Assembly: GCF_008087625.1 (NCBI RefSeq)
Contig: NZ_CP042997.1
Span: 3,658,001 to 3,722,000 of the forward strand
Length of the DNA stretch: 64,000 nucleotides
Origin: Aquisphaera giovannonii
GTDB lineage: Bacteria; Planctomycetota; Planctomycetia; Isosphaerales; Isosphaeraceae
Direction of reading: 5' to 3'
Of the stretch, positions 33,243 to 42,791 are shown one piece after another; positions within the stretch are counted from its first letter, which is position 1, and each line of letters starts with the position of its first letter. The notes under the pieces are model-generated. The model made no database searches, was not told the origin of the DNA, and saw only the letters and a list, made by a program, of their open reading frames with translations. The translations under genes and the position numbers were made by a program.

Positions 33243-33498
33243 GGTTGCGGACTTCCGGTTCGTTCGCGACCCCCGCGGTCGCGGCCCGGGAGCCGCCAGC
33301 GGCGAGGGACGCGGCCCGAGCGACGCCGCCTCGCGGGATGGCGGAGATCGGCCCAAAGTCGATAGTGTAACAGGCCGCCGCCGCACGGGCAGGGCACGCC
33401 CGGGCCCTCGCCGGTCATGCGCCGCCTCGCGAGGGGGGGCCCGGCCGGGCCCGGCGGCCCTCGCGACACGACGATCGGCAGACCGAGGAGCCCCATCG

Positions 33499-34107
33499 AT
33501 GAGCGCCCCAAAGGCCGCGAACCCGGACCACCCCATCCACGACCTGCTGGCGGCGCGATGGAGCCCCTACTCGTTCACGGACCGGCCAGTCCCGGAGGGA
33601 GACCTGAAGTCGATCTTCGAGGCGGCCAGGTGGGCGGCGTCGTCGTACAACGAACAGCCCTGGCGATACATCGTCGCGACGAAGGCTGATGCGGAAGGGT
33701 TCGACACGCTGCTCTCCTGCCTGGTCGAGGCGAATCAGGCCTGGGCGAGGAACGCGCCGGTGCTCGCGATCGGCTGCTTCAGCCGAATCCTGGCGTACAA
33801 CGGCAAGCCGAACGCCGCGGCCGAGCACGACCTGGGCGCGGCCAGCGCCGCCCTGACCATGGAGGCGACCGCACGTGGCCTGTTCGTCCACCAGATGATC
33901 GGGATCGATCCCGAGAGGGCCCGCCAGCTCTTCTCGGTCCCGGAGGACTACCAGCCGCTCACCGGGATCGCGATCGGCTACCTGGGCGACGCCCCGGGCC
34001 TGGACCCGAAATATGGCGAGCGCGACCGGGCCCCGCGCCAGCGGAAGCCGCTGTCCGAGATCGTCTTCCAGGGCAGGTGGGGCGAGCCTTCCGGCCTGAT
34101 CGGCTAG
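33499..34107 (+). CDS. Nitroreductase family protein
   Basis: A 202-residue FMN-dependent nitroreductase-like enzyme using NAD(P)H. RWSPYSFTDRPVPEGDL matches the family's N-terminal R-S-x-R-x-F segment, and AASSYNEQPWRYIV matches the FMN-binding S-x-x-N-x-QPW-x motif. The C-terminal DYQPLTGIAIGYLG is also typical. ATG 33499 has GACCGAGGAG upstream. It is the only plus-strand gene between 28333 and 41483, and its end overlaps the end of the TPR-glycosyltransferase gene by four bases, tail to tail. Substrate not known. Confidence 0.9.
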   Translation: MSAPKAANPDHPIHDLLAARWSPYSFTDRPVPEGDLKSIFEAARWAASSYNEQPWRYIVATKADAEGFDTLLSCLVEANQAWARNAPVLAIGCFSRILAYNGKPNAAAEHDLGAASAALTMEATARGLFVHQMIGIDPERARQLFSVPEDYQPLTGIAIGYLGDAPGLDPKYGERDRAPRQRKPLSEIVFQGRWGEPSGLIG

Positions 34108-35591
34108 CGGGACGGGGCCGCGGCGCGGTCGCCCGCCGGCCCGGCGGCCAGCGCCGCCAGCTCGCGCGTGACGTCGCCGAAGGCCGCATCCCAGTCGCCC
34201 CAGCGGGGCTGTCGGAAGAGCCGGGCGGACGGATACCAAGGGCTGTCCGGGCGATGCATCAGCCATCGCCACTCGGCGGCGAACGGCAGGAGGATCCAGG
34301 TCGGCTTGTTGAGCGCGGCCGCCATGTGCGCGACCGCCGTGTCGCAGGCGATGACCATGTCGAGGTTCAGGATCGCCGCGGCCGTGTCCATCACGTCGTG
34401 GCAGTCTCGCCCCAGGTCGGTGATCGGGAATCGGCCGCCCAGCGTCTCGAGCTGGTCGGCGCCGTGGTGCCTCTGGAGGCTGAACAGCCGGACGCCCGGG
34501 ATCGCGGCCAGCGGTTCGAACCGGGCCAGCGGGAAGGACCGCTGGTAGTCCTTCTTGTGGCCCGGGTTCCCCTGCCAGGCGATGCCGACCTTCAGGCCGG
34601 GATGGGCGGGGATCGCCCCGGCCCAGCGCGCCGCCCGCGCGGGGTCCACGGTGAAATACGGGAGCCTGTCGGCGAGCGTCGAGGACGCCGTGCCGAGGAT
34701 GTAGGGGAGGCTCATCAGGGCCGCCTGGCAGACGATGTCCGGATCGTCGGGCGGGTGGTCATCCGGGTAGACCTTGGAGATTTCCGGGCAGCTCCTCGCC
34801 AGCTCGAAGAGGCTCGGCGGGCAGCAGAAGGCCACGCAGGCGTCGCGCTCCGCCACGAGCCGGATGAAGCGGAGGAACTGGATGGAGTCGCCGATGCCCT
34901 GCTCGGCGCGGATCAGGATGGTCTTGCCGGCCAGCGGCTGCCCCTCCCAGATCGGCAGCGGCAGGTTGGATCGCAGGTGCTCGTTGCAATTCCAGCGGGC
35001 CTCGTACGCCTCCCAGCCCCGGACGAAGTCGCCCTTCTGGAGCAGTGCATACGCCCGGTTCATGCGGACGTCGGCGTTGTCCGGGTCGAGCTCGCAGGCC
35101 CTGTCGAACATCGCGAGAGCCTCGTCGATCCGGTTCTGGCCCTGGAGGACCAGGCCCAGGTTGTCGTGGGCGCCCACGTAGCGGGGGTTCAGCTCGATCG
35201 CGCGGTGGTAGCAGGCCTCGGCCTCCGGGAAGAGGCCCCGCATCTGGAGGGCGTTCCCGAGGTTGTTGTGGGCCTCCTCGTAGCGGGGGTCGAGGTACAG
35301 CGCCTCGCGGAGGTACGTCTCGGCCTCGACCGAGCGCCGGAGCGCCAGCAAGGTCACACCCAGGTTGTTCCAGCTCTCGGCGTTGTACGGGTGGAGCGCC
35401 AGCGCCATCCGGTAGTGCTCCATGGACTCGTCGAGCTTCCGCTGGAGCTGGCACGCGACGGCGAGGACGAACCAGGCGCGCGGCACCCAGGGGTTGTCCT
35501 TGACGACCAGCCGCGAGGCGTGCTCCGCCTGCGGGTAGTCCCCCACGCGAAGGAAGTTCTCGGCGACGGCCAGCGAGCTCTGCGCGATCAT
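34104..35591 (-). CDS. TPR protein with GT9-like glycosyltransferase domain (copy 1)
   Basis: A 495-residue protein. About six TPR repeats fill residues 1-215 (for example SWNNLGVTLLALRRSVEAE and AHNNLGNALQMRGLFPEAE). The rest resembles the TPR-linked, heptosyltransferase-like domain common in planctomycetes: ILIRAEQGIGDSIQFLRF, VGIAWQGNPGHKKD, RSFPLARFEPLA, and ACDTAVAHMAAALNKPTWILLP. Probably transfers sugars in the cytoplasm, or modifies proteins, but neither substrate is known. ATG 35591 was chosen for GGAGGCTG upstream and because it starts the first repeat. A close paralog lies immediately upstream, 32 bases away on the same strand. Confidence 0.85.
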   Translation of the reverse strand: MIAQSSLAVAENFLRVGDYPQAEHASRLVVKDNPWVPRAWFVLAVACQLQRKLDESMEHYRMALALHPYNAESWNNLGVTLLALRRSVEAETYLREALYLDPRYEEAHNNLGNALQMRGLFPEAEACYHRAIELNPRYVGAHDNLGLVLQGQNRIDEALAMFDRACELDPDNADVRMNRAYALLQKGDFVRGWEAYEARWNCNEHLRSNLPLPIWEGQPLAGKTILIRAEQGIGDSIQFLRFIRLVAERDACVAFCCPPSLFELARSCPEISKVYPDDHPPDDPDIVCQAALMSLPYILGTASSTLADRLPYFTVDPARAARWAGAIPAHPGLKVGIAWQGNPGHKKDYQRSFPLARFEPLAAIPGVRLFSLQRHHGADQLETLGGRFPITDLGRDCHDVMDTAAAILNLDMVIACDTAVAHMAAALNKPTWILLPFAAEWRWLMHRPDSPWYPSARLFRQPRWGDWDAAFGDVTRELAALAAGPAGDRAAAPSR

Positions 35592-35623
35592 CGAACAGCC
35601 TCCAGCGAAGATCCAGGTCCGGG

Positions 35624-37129
35624 TCAGCCGGCCTTGCTCAGCCCGAATTCGCGCCCCAGCGCGGACGCCAGCCGACGGAACAACTCGTCCCAATCGCCGA
35701 GCTTCCGCTGGCGAAAGAGTCGCATGGTCGGATACCAGGGCGAGTCGTCGCGGTCCGCCATCCATCGCCAATCGCAGACCGCCGGCAGGACGGTCCAGAC
35801 GGGGACGCCGAGCGCGCCGGCGAGGTGGGCCGGCGAGCTGTCGGCGGAGATGACGAGGTCCATGCTCCTCATCGCGGCGGCCGTGTCCACGAAGTCGTGC
35901 AGCCTGCCTCCGAGCGACGTGATGTCGAACCGGCCCTCGACGTCCCGGAGCTGGTCGAGGCCGTGGTTCTTCTGGAGGGCGAAGAGCCTCACCCCCGGCA
36001 GCCGGGCGACGTGCTCGAGGCAGGCGAGGGGGAAGGACCGCTCGCCGTCACGCGTGTGGGTCGGATTCCCCTGCCAGACGACGCCGACCTTGAGCCCGAC
36101 GACGGCCGCCATCTCTTCCCGCCAGGCGGCCACGCGGCCCGGGTCCGCGGCGAGATAGGGGACATCCGCGGGGATCGCGTCGAAGGTGGTTCCGAGGATT
36201 CGCGCCAGGCTCATGACCGGCGCGAAGCAGTCGCAGTCCGGGTACGGGCCGCCGATGTCCACGGTCTCGTCCACGCCCGGCGCCGTCTCCAGGATCCGGG
36301 CCAGGGCCGGCGGGCAGGCCACGACGACGCGGGCGCCCCGCCTCTTCGCCTCGGCGGCGTAGCGGATGAAGTGGATCGTGTCGCCGAAACCCTGCTCGGC
36401 CGAGATGAGGAGCGTCCGGCCGCCGAGCGGGCTCCCGTCCCACTCCGGGCGGCCGAGGCGATGGGCCGGGAGGCATTCGCCCCGGAATCGCCACTCGAGC
36501 TCGGCGAACCCCGCCGGGAAGTCGCCCTTCTGGATCAGAAGGAGCCCCCTCGAGGTGTGCAGGATGATGTGGCCCGGATCCAGCCGGAGCGCGGCGTCGA
36601 CATGCTCGAGCGCCTCGTCGAGCCGGCCGAGGGCGCGCACGGCGTTGCCCAGGTTCTTGAGGGCCTCGACGAACCTCGGCCGGATGGCGAGGCTCCGCCG
36701 ATAGGCCATGACGGCCTCGGCGAATCGGCCCTGGTCCTGGAGGACGTTGCCGAGGTTGTTGAACGCTTCGGCGTACTGGCCGTCCAGCCGGATCGCCTCG
36801 CGGAAGAGGCGCTCCGCCGCGGGGAAATCCCGGCGGGCCTCGACGAGGAGGCCGAGGTTGTTGTGCGCCTCGGCGAGGCTCGGGTCGAGCGTGATGGCCC
36901 GCTCGTAGTGCTCCGCCGCGGCGGGCGAGTCGTTCCGGCCCTGGCAGATGACCCCGAGCAGGAACCAGGCGTCGGCGCAGTACGGCTCCGCGTCGAGGAG
37001 CCGCTGGAGGATGCCCCGGGCCCGCTCCCGATCGCCGGCCTGGAGGCTGGTGGCGGCGGCCCTCAACGACAGTTCGCGAGCGTTCCCCGGCCGGGCCGCA
37101 ACGCCCGCGCCGCTGCTCCGGTCTTCCAT
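35624..37129 (-). CDS. TPR protein with GT9-like glycosyltransferase domain (copy 2)
   Basis: A 501-residue paralog of the adjacent gene with the same layout: TPR repeats over about residues 20-225 (AHNNLGLLVEARRDFPAAE, AFNNLGNVLQDQGRFAEAV) and then a glycosyltransferase-like domain with LLISAEQGFGDTIHFIRY, VGVVWQGNPTHTRD, RSFPLACLEHVA and SADSSPAHLAGALGVPVWTVLP. The strand order and motifs match copy 1 throughout, so the two arose by tandem duplication. ATG 37129 was chosen because GAGGTGGGG lies just ahead; a longer frame starts at 37246. The two are probably one transcription unit with this gene first. Confidence 0.85.
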   Translation of the reverse strand: MEDRSSGAGVAARPGNARELSLRAAATSLQAGDRERARGILQRLLDAEPYCADAWFLLGVICQGRNDSPAAAEHYERAITLDPSLAEAHNNLGLLVEARRDFPAAERLFREAIRLDGQYAEAFNNLGNVLQDQGRFAEAVMAYRRSLAIRPRFVEALKNLGNAVRALGRLDEALEHVDAALRLDPGHIILHTSRGLLLIQKGDFPAGFAELEWRFRGECLPAHRLGRPEWDGSPLGGRTLLISAEQGFGDTIHFIRYAAEAKRRGARVVVACPPALARILETAPGVDETVDIGGPYPDCDCFAPVMSLARILGTTFDAIPADVPYLAADPGRVAAWREEMAAVVGLKVGVVWQGNPTHTRDGERSFPLACLEHVARLPGVRLFALQKNHGLDQLRDVEGRFDITSLGGRLHDFVDTAAAMRSMDLVISADSSPAHLAGALGVPVWTVLPAVCDWRWMADRDDSPWYPTMRLFRQRKLGDWDELFRRLASALGREFGLSKAG

Positions 37130-37434
37130 GACCCCACCTCGGCATTCCTTGGTCGGACGACGTGACCGGCTCGGACTCCGCCGGCCGGAGCCGAGATCCT
37201 GCCCTTGCCCGTGGAATCCGTCAAGGCGGAAGGCCGATGAGGCCACCGCCCGCCACCCGGGAGTGTGCGCATCGCGGTGTCGAAGGAACGCCTGGATCGA
37301 TTAGCCTCCGCCCGCCGAGCCTCCGGCTCGACCGGCCAGAGGATCGCGTCGCGGGCGGGGCCGAGGCATCGCGACGCGGCCGAGGAGGGACGGCCGTTGA
37401 ACGCTCTTGCCCGTCGGCATCGTGGCGTCGTCCT
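37130..37434. other. Intergenic region upstream of the TPR-glycosyltransferase pair
   Basis: These 305 bases separate two minus-strand genes. They must carry the promoter for the TPR pair and the end of the GT-C gene's transcript. I see no clear terminator hairpin, repeat or coding frame in them. Confidence 0.4.
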
Positions 37435-40400
37435 CTAATGCTCCCGGAAGTTCTCATATTGCCCCCGCGACGCGTCCCAGACGTAGACCGTCCAGAGGTA
37501 GCTTCGGAATGCGATCTGGCAGTTCTTCCGCAGGAACAGCTCGATGCGAGCGGCCGGGTACTCCCACCGGATGTTCTTGCCTCGGGTGCGGAACTTCTCG
37601 CGATTGACCACCACCCATAGGCGGTCATGCCGACGGCACGCCTCGATGAGGTCGTCGAGCGAGGCGATGACCTCGGCGCCCCCGTTGCGATCGATGAGGC
37701 GGCCCTTCGACAGCATCACGAAGTCCTGGAGCAGGGGCACGGTCAGGTCGTAATCGACGCGCCCCGCCTCGAGGTAGGCGGCATGCGGGTGGGGCTCGTT
37801 CGCCGCGATGGCGTCGCCGGGCCGGAGCTGTCCGCGGACGAACCGGAAGGCGCCCGTCGAGTCGTTCAGGATCTTGCAGTCGTAGGAATCGACGATCCGC
37901 CAGGGCGACCAGGCCAGCAGGAACGCGACGAAGATCGGCGAGGCGAGGACCGCGGCGACGCCGGCGGGATCCGCCTCCCCCCGGACCCGAGTCCATGCGG
38001 CGATCCGCTCCGCAAGCAGCGCCAGGCCGCAGACCGACACCAGCAGCCAGATCGTGATCATCCAGTACTGATAACGCAGGCTGACGTGGCTGATCATGAG
38101 ATTGGTCAGCAGCGTGCCGGTGAGCATGAAGAACAGCAGCGCCCAGACCACCCGGCCGCCGCGCACGACCAGCAGGGGGAGGGCGATGACCATCACCAGC
38201 GACGGGCCCACGTGGAGCCTCGAGTAGCCGAGGAAGAGCGAAACGAGGTTGTAGGGGTCCCAGAAATGGGGCTTGATGGCCGCCTCGACGTTCGGCGAGA
38301 CGCCCTCGACGCGGGTCAGGCAGCGCGTCTGGAAGACGAGTAAGTCCAGGACGATGAAGCCAACGGCGATCGCCCCGGCGATCCCCAGCTTGATGTTGCA
38401 CCTCCAGCCGGCGTCCCGCCCGAACCAGAGCAATCCCAGGAGCAGCTGGAACGCCATGATGGCCGTGATCTCCTGGCTGATCACGGCGAGGAAGAACGCG
38501 ACGACGGTGAGGTAGCGATATCGCTGGCTAGGGCTCCACAGGAAGCCCTCGCAGAACCAGTAGACCGCGAGCAGCGCGAAGAACTGCTGCTGCTGGTAGA
38601 ACCGGACCAGGTGCGCGGAGAAGATCGCGAACGGGTGCAGCGTGAACAGGAGCGTCGCGCCCAGCCCGATCCAAGGCCGGTGCAGGAGGCGGACGGCCAT
38701 CCTGTAGACCAGGAGGGCCGTGGCCACCCCGAACGCAGCGCAGGGGAGCCTCATCGCCCAGATGTTCCCGCCGAATGCCCATACCGAGGCCCCCACGAGG
38801 TAGTGGTAGGCGGGGCTGCGCGTGTAGTAGACACCCTCCGGGACGAACTTGGGCGCGCCGACCTCGGCGATCCCGAGCACGGCCTGGCAGGACGCGTACT
38901 CGTCGTCGTCGAGCGGCTGGAAGTCCAGCTTGTAGATCCGCAGGACCCCGCACAGGACGAGCACCGTGCCGAGGAGCGGCGCCCAGGCCCGCGTCCCGGG
39001 GAGGCGGGCCAGCCGAGCCCCCGCGGCCCGAATCGGCGCGCACAGCAGGGCAGGTGATGCGGCCGTCCCGAGGAGGATGAACGGCCAGACCCGGGGGAGC
39101 CGGAAGAGGATGGCCTCGTGGCGCTCGGCCCATGAGGCCTCGGTCAGCAGCGCCGCGAAGAGGATCGCGAGCGGCGGCAGCAGGAATCGGCTGAGCCCCC
39201 TGGCGGCCTGGTCCAGCGCCGCCCAGGGCTCCTGCCCCTCGCGACGAAGCCGGCGCCATTCGAGCCCCAGCATGACGCCCGCCACCAGCGCCGAGCCCAG
39301 GAGCGACGCGACGACCCAGCCGAGCTTCTGCCTCAGGATCAGCGAGGGGTCGTGGGCGATGCCCCGGTAGACCGTCGTGGGCCAGCGATTGCCGATGACC
39401 CTCGCCGGCCCCGACCGCTCGGCCGGGACCGTCGCGGAGAACTCGCCCGAGGGGCCCTGGGTCCGGCAAAGGACGCACGAGCCGGGCCCGCTCGCGATCG
39501 ACGCGGTCGCCCCGTCGCGGAAGATCGCGCCGCCGTCGAGGGCAAGCTGGGGCGCCCAGCTGTAACCGTCCGGGCTGAGCGGGGGCACCAGCCGGACGGC
39601 GATCCTGTTCCGGCCCGGATGCACCATCGAGCGGATGTTGTAGCCCAGGAGGCCCCCGATGGCGCGATCTCTTCCCAGGGCCTTGGGCTCGTGGTACTCG
39701 GGCTGGGGCGGGACAGGCTCATGCTCCATCACGTCCTGCCCCTCCTCCTTGATGGGGTCATAGGTGCCCGGGAGGTCGCTGCGGTGGGTCGCCCATGGCT
39801 TGTCCCGGGTCTTGTTCCATTGCTTCTCCTTGGCCCACCGGTCCTTGTACACCGAGGAGGAGGGATCGCCGTGGCGGGGCGACTCGAAGCGGTCGCCGAC
39901 GAACAGGGAGCCGACCTCGTCGGGGTCCAGCAGCTCGGGCGCCGCCGGCAGGTCGGCGGCGCGCGGCGTCCCGAGGAGCCAGTCGCCCGAGTCCAGGTCG
40001 GGGTTGCCGAGCAGCGGCAGCATGACGCGCCGGTCGTTCACGAACAGGTCGAACGTCCGATTGGTCGCCACGCGGATCCAGGCGTCGTCGGGGGCGCCGC
40101 GGAGGTCCCAGTCGATCTCGTACCAGACGGCATCCGACGGCCGGGCCTCCGGGCTGCGGACCCATGAGCCCTCGAACGGGGTCGTGAGCAGCCGGCGGTC
40201 GAACGATTGGAAGTGGAGGTCGCCGGGCGACTCTCCCGACAGGGTCGCGTCGACGGCGGGGCGCCACGACGAGTCCGAGTAGTCGGGCTCTGTCCAGTCG
40301 TGGCGGATGTCGAACGGCGGCACCGGCTCCGCGAGCCACTCCGAGTCGGTGTCGAGACGGATCCGCTCTCCGGACCAGAGGAGGATCTCGCCGTCCAGCT

Positions 40401-40968
40401 TGACCATCGCGGGCGCGGACCGGCTCTCGAGCTCCAGCGTGACGACGTTGCGGCCGGGGCGGAAGTGCTGGGTGACATCAAGGACAACGGGCATCCAGTC
40501 ATTCCGATGCGACGACCACTGGTATTCCCTCGGGAAATTCAGGGCCAGCGTCGGCGGGCTCGCGTTCAGGAGCTGCCCCCCCTCGCTCAGGCCCGTCTGG
40601 AAGGGGCGAGTCGGCCGCCACAGATACCACCTGCCGCACGGATTGCGGTTCACGCAGATCTCGAAGCCTTCCCTGGGGGCGACGACGACCCAGGCATGCT
40701 TCACCGGCCCCGAGAGCCTGACGTGGCGGCGGAAGTACGCGGCATGGGTCGCCGGCCCGGGTACCCTGAGCCAATGCCCGTTCATCGTCATCCGCTGGAT
40801 GAACGGCCCCGGGGTCGAGCGCCAGTGCCCCAGGGCGAGCGAGAGCAACACGCCGAGGAGCAGCAGCAGGCAGGCGAGAGTGGCCAGGGACTTCCCGGCG
40901 CGCGATGGCACCCGGCCCGCCTGCAGCGGTCGGGCCAGCAGCCATCGGATGCGACGTGTCACCCTCAC
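37435..40968 (-). CDS. Large polytopic GT-C-type glycosyltransferase with beta-rich N-terminal domain
   Basis: A 1177-residue membrane protein starting at GTG 40968. One N-terminal helix is followed by about 500 residues that look beta-rich, with galactose-binding-like stretches (DWTEPDYSDSSWRPAVD, IRVATNRTFDLFVNDRRV). The C-terminal 650 residues hold about a dozen hydrophobic segments in the style of ArnT/PMT (GT39/GT83) enzymes. The acidic catalytic-loop motif is visible as LDFQPLDDDEYASCQAVLG just after a helix. Such enzymes transfer sugars from polyprenyl-phosphate donors outside the cytoplasm. The extra N-terminal module is unusual and may bind the acceptor. It is transcribed divergently from the gene at 41484. 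Confidence 0.75.
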   Translation of the reverse strand: MRVTRRIRWLLARPLQAGRVPSRAGKSLATLACLLLLLGVLLSLALGHWRSTPGPFIQRMTMNGHWLRVPGPATHAAYFRRHVRLSGPVKHAWVVVAPREGFEICVNRNPCGRWYLWRPTRPFQTGLSEGGQLLNASPPTLALNFPREYQWSSHRNDWMPVVLDVTQHFRPGRNVVTLELESRSAPAMVKLDGEILLWSGERIRLDTDSEWLAEPVPPFDIRHDWTEPDYSDSSWRPAVDATLSGESPGDLHFQSFDRRLLTTPFEGSWVRSPEARPSDAVWYEIDWDLRGAPDDAWIRVATNRTFDLFVNDRRVMLPLLGNPDLDSGDWLLGTPRAADLPAAPELLDPDEVGSLFVGDRFESPRHGDPSSSVYKDRWAKEKQWNKTRDKPWATHRSDLPGTYDPIKEEGQDVMEHEPVPPQPEYHEPKALGRDRAIGGLLGYNIRSMVHPGRNRIAVRLVPPLSPDGYSWAPQLALDGGAIFRDGATASIASGPGSCVLCRTQGPSGEFSATVPAERSGPARVIGNRWPTTVYRGIAHDPSLILRQKLGWVVASLLGSALVAGVMLGLEWRRLRREGQEPWAALDQAARGLSRFLLPPLAILFAALLTEASWAERHEAILFRLPRVWPFILLGTAASPALLCAPIRAAGARLARLPGTRAWAPLLGTVLVLCGVLRIYKLDFQPLDDDEYASCQAVLGIAEVGAPKFVPEGVYYTRSPAYHYLVGASVWAFGGNIWAMRLPCAAFGVATALLVYRMAVRLLHRPWIGLGATLLFTLHPFAIFSAHLVRFYQQQQFFALLAVYWFCEGFLWSPSQRYRYLTVVAFFLAVISQEITAIMAFQLLLGLLWFGRDAGWRCNIKLGIAGAIAVGFIVLDLLVFQTRCLTRVEGVSPNVEAAIKPHFWDPYNLVSLFLGYSRLHVGPSLVMVIALPLLVVRGGRVVWALLFFMLTGTLLTNLMISHVSLRYQYWMITIWLLVSVCGLALLAERIAAWTRVRGEADPAGVAAVLASPIFVAFLLAWSPWRIVDSYDCKILNDSTGAFRFVRGQLRPGDAIAANEPHPHAAYLEAGRVDYDLTVPLLQDFVMLSKGRLIDRNGGAEVIASLDDLIEACRRHDRLWVVVNREKFRTRGKNIRWEYPAARIELFLRKNCQIAFRSYLWTVYVWDASRGQYENFREH

Positions 40969-41483
40969 GGTGCCCGCTTCCTTGGAACGTGGACGCTGGG
41001 CCGCCCGCCCACCGGGCCCCCACGCCCGGGTCGCCCACTGCCATCGCCCTGGGTAAGTTCTCGCGTGAGTCCCATCCGTGAAATCTTAGGACACCGAACC
41101 GGCGCCTGTGCTCCGAGAGAAGCCCCGCCACCCCAAGGGCGAGCTCGCCGTCGGGGGACGGCCGGGTCGTCCGCCGGTCCGAGGATTCTAGGACTGCGGT
41201 TTGAGCTATGGATTGATCGGAGTGGCTGCGGTTCTCCGCCGCCTGCATGACGCATCGGCGTCCAGGAGCACGCCTCGACCGGCATGGTTTCGGATCGCCC
41301 GTGCGATCGTGCCTCGCGGCGTCTCGGCATCCCTCGAGGTCTGATCCCGGCATGGTCCTCCCCGCTCCCCGACCCGCGGCGTCCTCTCGCCCCCGGAGCC
41401 TCGGTCACTTTCGCTCGGTCGTCGAAGGGCGACCGGGCCGACTCGGCCGCGTTGACCGGAATGCGTGAAGTGGAGAAATCCCG
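40969..41483. other. Divergent intergenic region between the GT-C gene and the alpha-barrel gene
   Basis: This 515-base region separates two divergently transcribed genes and should hold both promoters. I do not see a convincing promoter, repeat or RNA. Short open frames are present on both strands, but none has family resemblance or a good ribosome-binding site. Confidence 0.4.
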
Positions 41484-42791
41484 ATGAGGCATCGCCTCCC
41501 CGATCATTCCCATGGCGACGCCTGCGGCAGGCGGAGCGAGGCTCGTCGTCCACTCGTCGCATCCGCCGCCCGACGAGCTCGCCGCCCGATCGGGGAGCGT
41601 CCTCCCGACGTGGGTGCGTCGGGGCTTCGGCGTCGAAGCTCGGTCGCCGAGTGGCCTGGCGTGTTCGGTGCACCGGGCTGGACGGTGTCGCTGCTGGCCG
41701 TCGTTGGCGCGCTCGTCCTGGCCGCCTTCGCCCCGCAGCGGGCCCTCGCCGACGGGGCCGAGCCGGCCTCGCCCGGCCGACCGTCGCTGTACGAACTGGC
41801 CGACGACCAGCTTCTGTCGATCGCCCTGTACAGCAGTCCCCATCGCATGGCGAGTCGCATATCGAATCGCGGGGCGGTCGGGGTGAACGCGGATTGGGAG
41901 GCGGGCCGGGCCGTCGGGTGGTACATCGAGGAGCAACGCTATGGGGCCGACCTCATCCAGGCGGGCCTGGTCAGGGACGACCCCGCGCTCGTGTCCCGGG
42001 GATGGGAGATCCTGGATTGGGGGCTCGCCCGCCAGGCGGCCGACGGCAGCTTCGCGGGAACCGGCGACCCATTCCACAGCACATCCCTGTTCGCCGAAGC
42101 GATGGCGCGGGCCCTGGTGCTGACGGCACAATCCGGATCGCGGGACGCCGAGAGACGCCTGGCGACATCCCTGCCTGCGTTCGAGCGGTCGGTGAGATGG
42201 CTGGCCGAGCCTAGCGTGGCCGCGAGGGGCGCCCGGAACAACGCCCCCTACACCCACCGCCGATGGGTGCTCGCCGCGGCCATGGCCGAGGCCGCCGCCG
42301 CCGTGAGGCTGGGGGCGGGGCGCGGCGAGGAGGCGGAGGCGTTCGAACGGATCGCCCGTGACTACGCGGCGGATGGCCTCCGCTTGCAGGCCGCCGACGG
42401 GATGAACCCGGAAAGGGGGGGAGCCGACGCGAGCTACCAGGCCTACGGCCTGTTGATGGCCGAGCGATACCTGTCGGCCTGCACGTACCCGGACATGAGG
42501 ATCCGCGTCCGGGCGTCGATCGTCCGGGGCCTGGATTGGCTGGCGTCGAGGATCGACGAGCGAGGAGGGGTGGACGTCTCCGGCGACACGCGGACGGGCG
42601 TCGAGTCCTCGCGATCCGGCAGGGTCAAGGGAATCGACTACAAGTCGATGCTCCAGGCCTTCTCCATCGGCGCCAGCCAGGCCGGGAATCCCTCCTATCG
42701 GGACGTCGCGATCCGCCTGGCCGCGAGCCGGGGATGGCTGCCTCGAATCCCTCCGCCGACCGGAATGGGGGCCGGGCCGCGAGGGGATTGA
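41484..42791 (+). CDS. Exported alpha/alpha-barrel-like protein, possible polysaccharide lyase
   Basis: A 435-residue protein without a family I can name. The first 65 residues are Arg-rich; a hydrophobic segment (about 66-85) ending in QRALADG looks like a signal peptide core, so the true start may be internal. The rest is almost wholly alpha-helical with repeated Trp-, Gly- and Ala-rich helices (DWEAGRAVGWYIEEQRYGAD, GWEILDWGLARQAADGSFAG, ASYQAYGLLMAERYL), a pattern seen in (alpha/alpha) toroid polysaccharide lyases and hydrolases. GGAGAAATCCCG precedes ATG 41484. Placed beside the sugar-nucleotide and glycosyltransferase genes, it could trim the exported polysaccharide; that is inference. 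Confidence 0.6.
   Translation: MRHRLPDHSHGDACGRRSEARRPLVASAARRARRPIGERPPDVGASGLRRRSSVAEWPGVFGAPGWTVSLLAVVGALVLAAFAPQRALADGAEPASPGRPSLYELADDQLLSIALYSSPHRMASRISNRGAVGVNADWEAGRAVGWYIEEQRYGADLIQAGLVRDDPALVSRGWEILDWGLARQAADGSFAGTGDPFHSTSLFAEAMARALVLTAQSGSRDAERRLATSLPAFERSVRWLAEPSVAARGARNNAPYTHRRWVLAAAMAEAAAAVRLGAGRGEEAEAFERIARDYAADGLRLQAADGMNPERGGADASYQAYGLLMAERYLSACTYPDMRIRVRASIVRGLDWLASRIDERGGVDVSGDTRTGVESSRSGRVKGIDYKSMLQAFSIGASQAGNPSYRDVAIRLAASRGWLPRIPPPTGMGAGPRGD

Noticed and set aside
40969-41483. Small gene in the 515-base divergent region before the alpha-barrel gene
   Set aside because: Short frames exist on both strands but none has a family resemblance, codon pattern or ribosome-binding site to support it.
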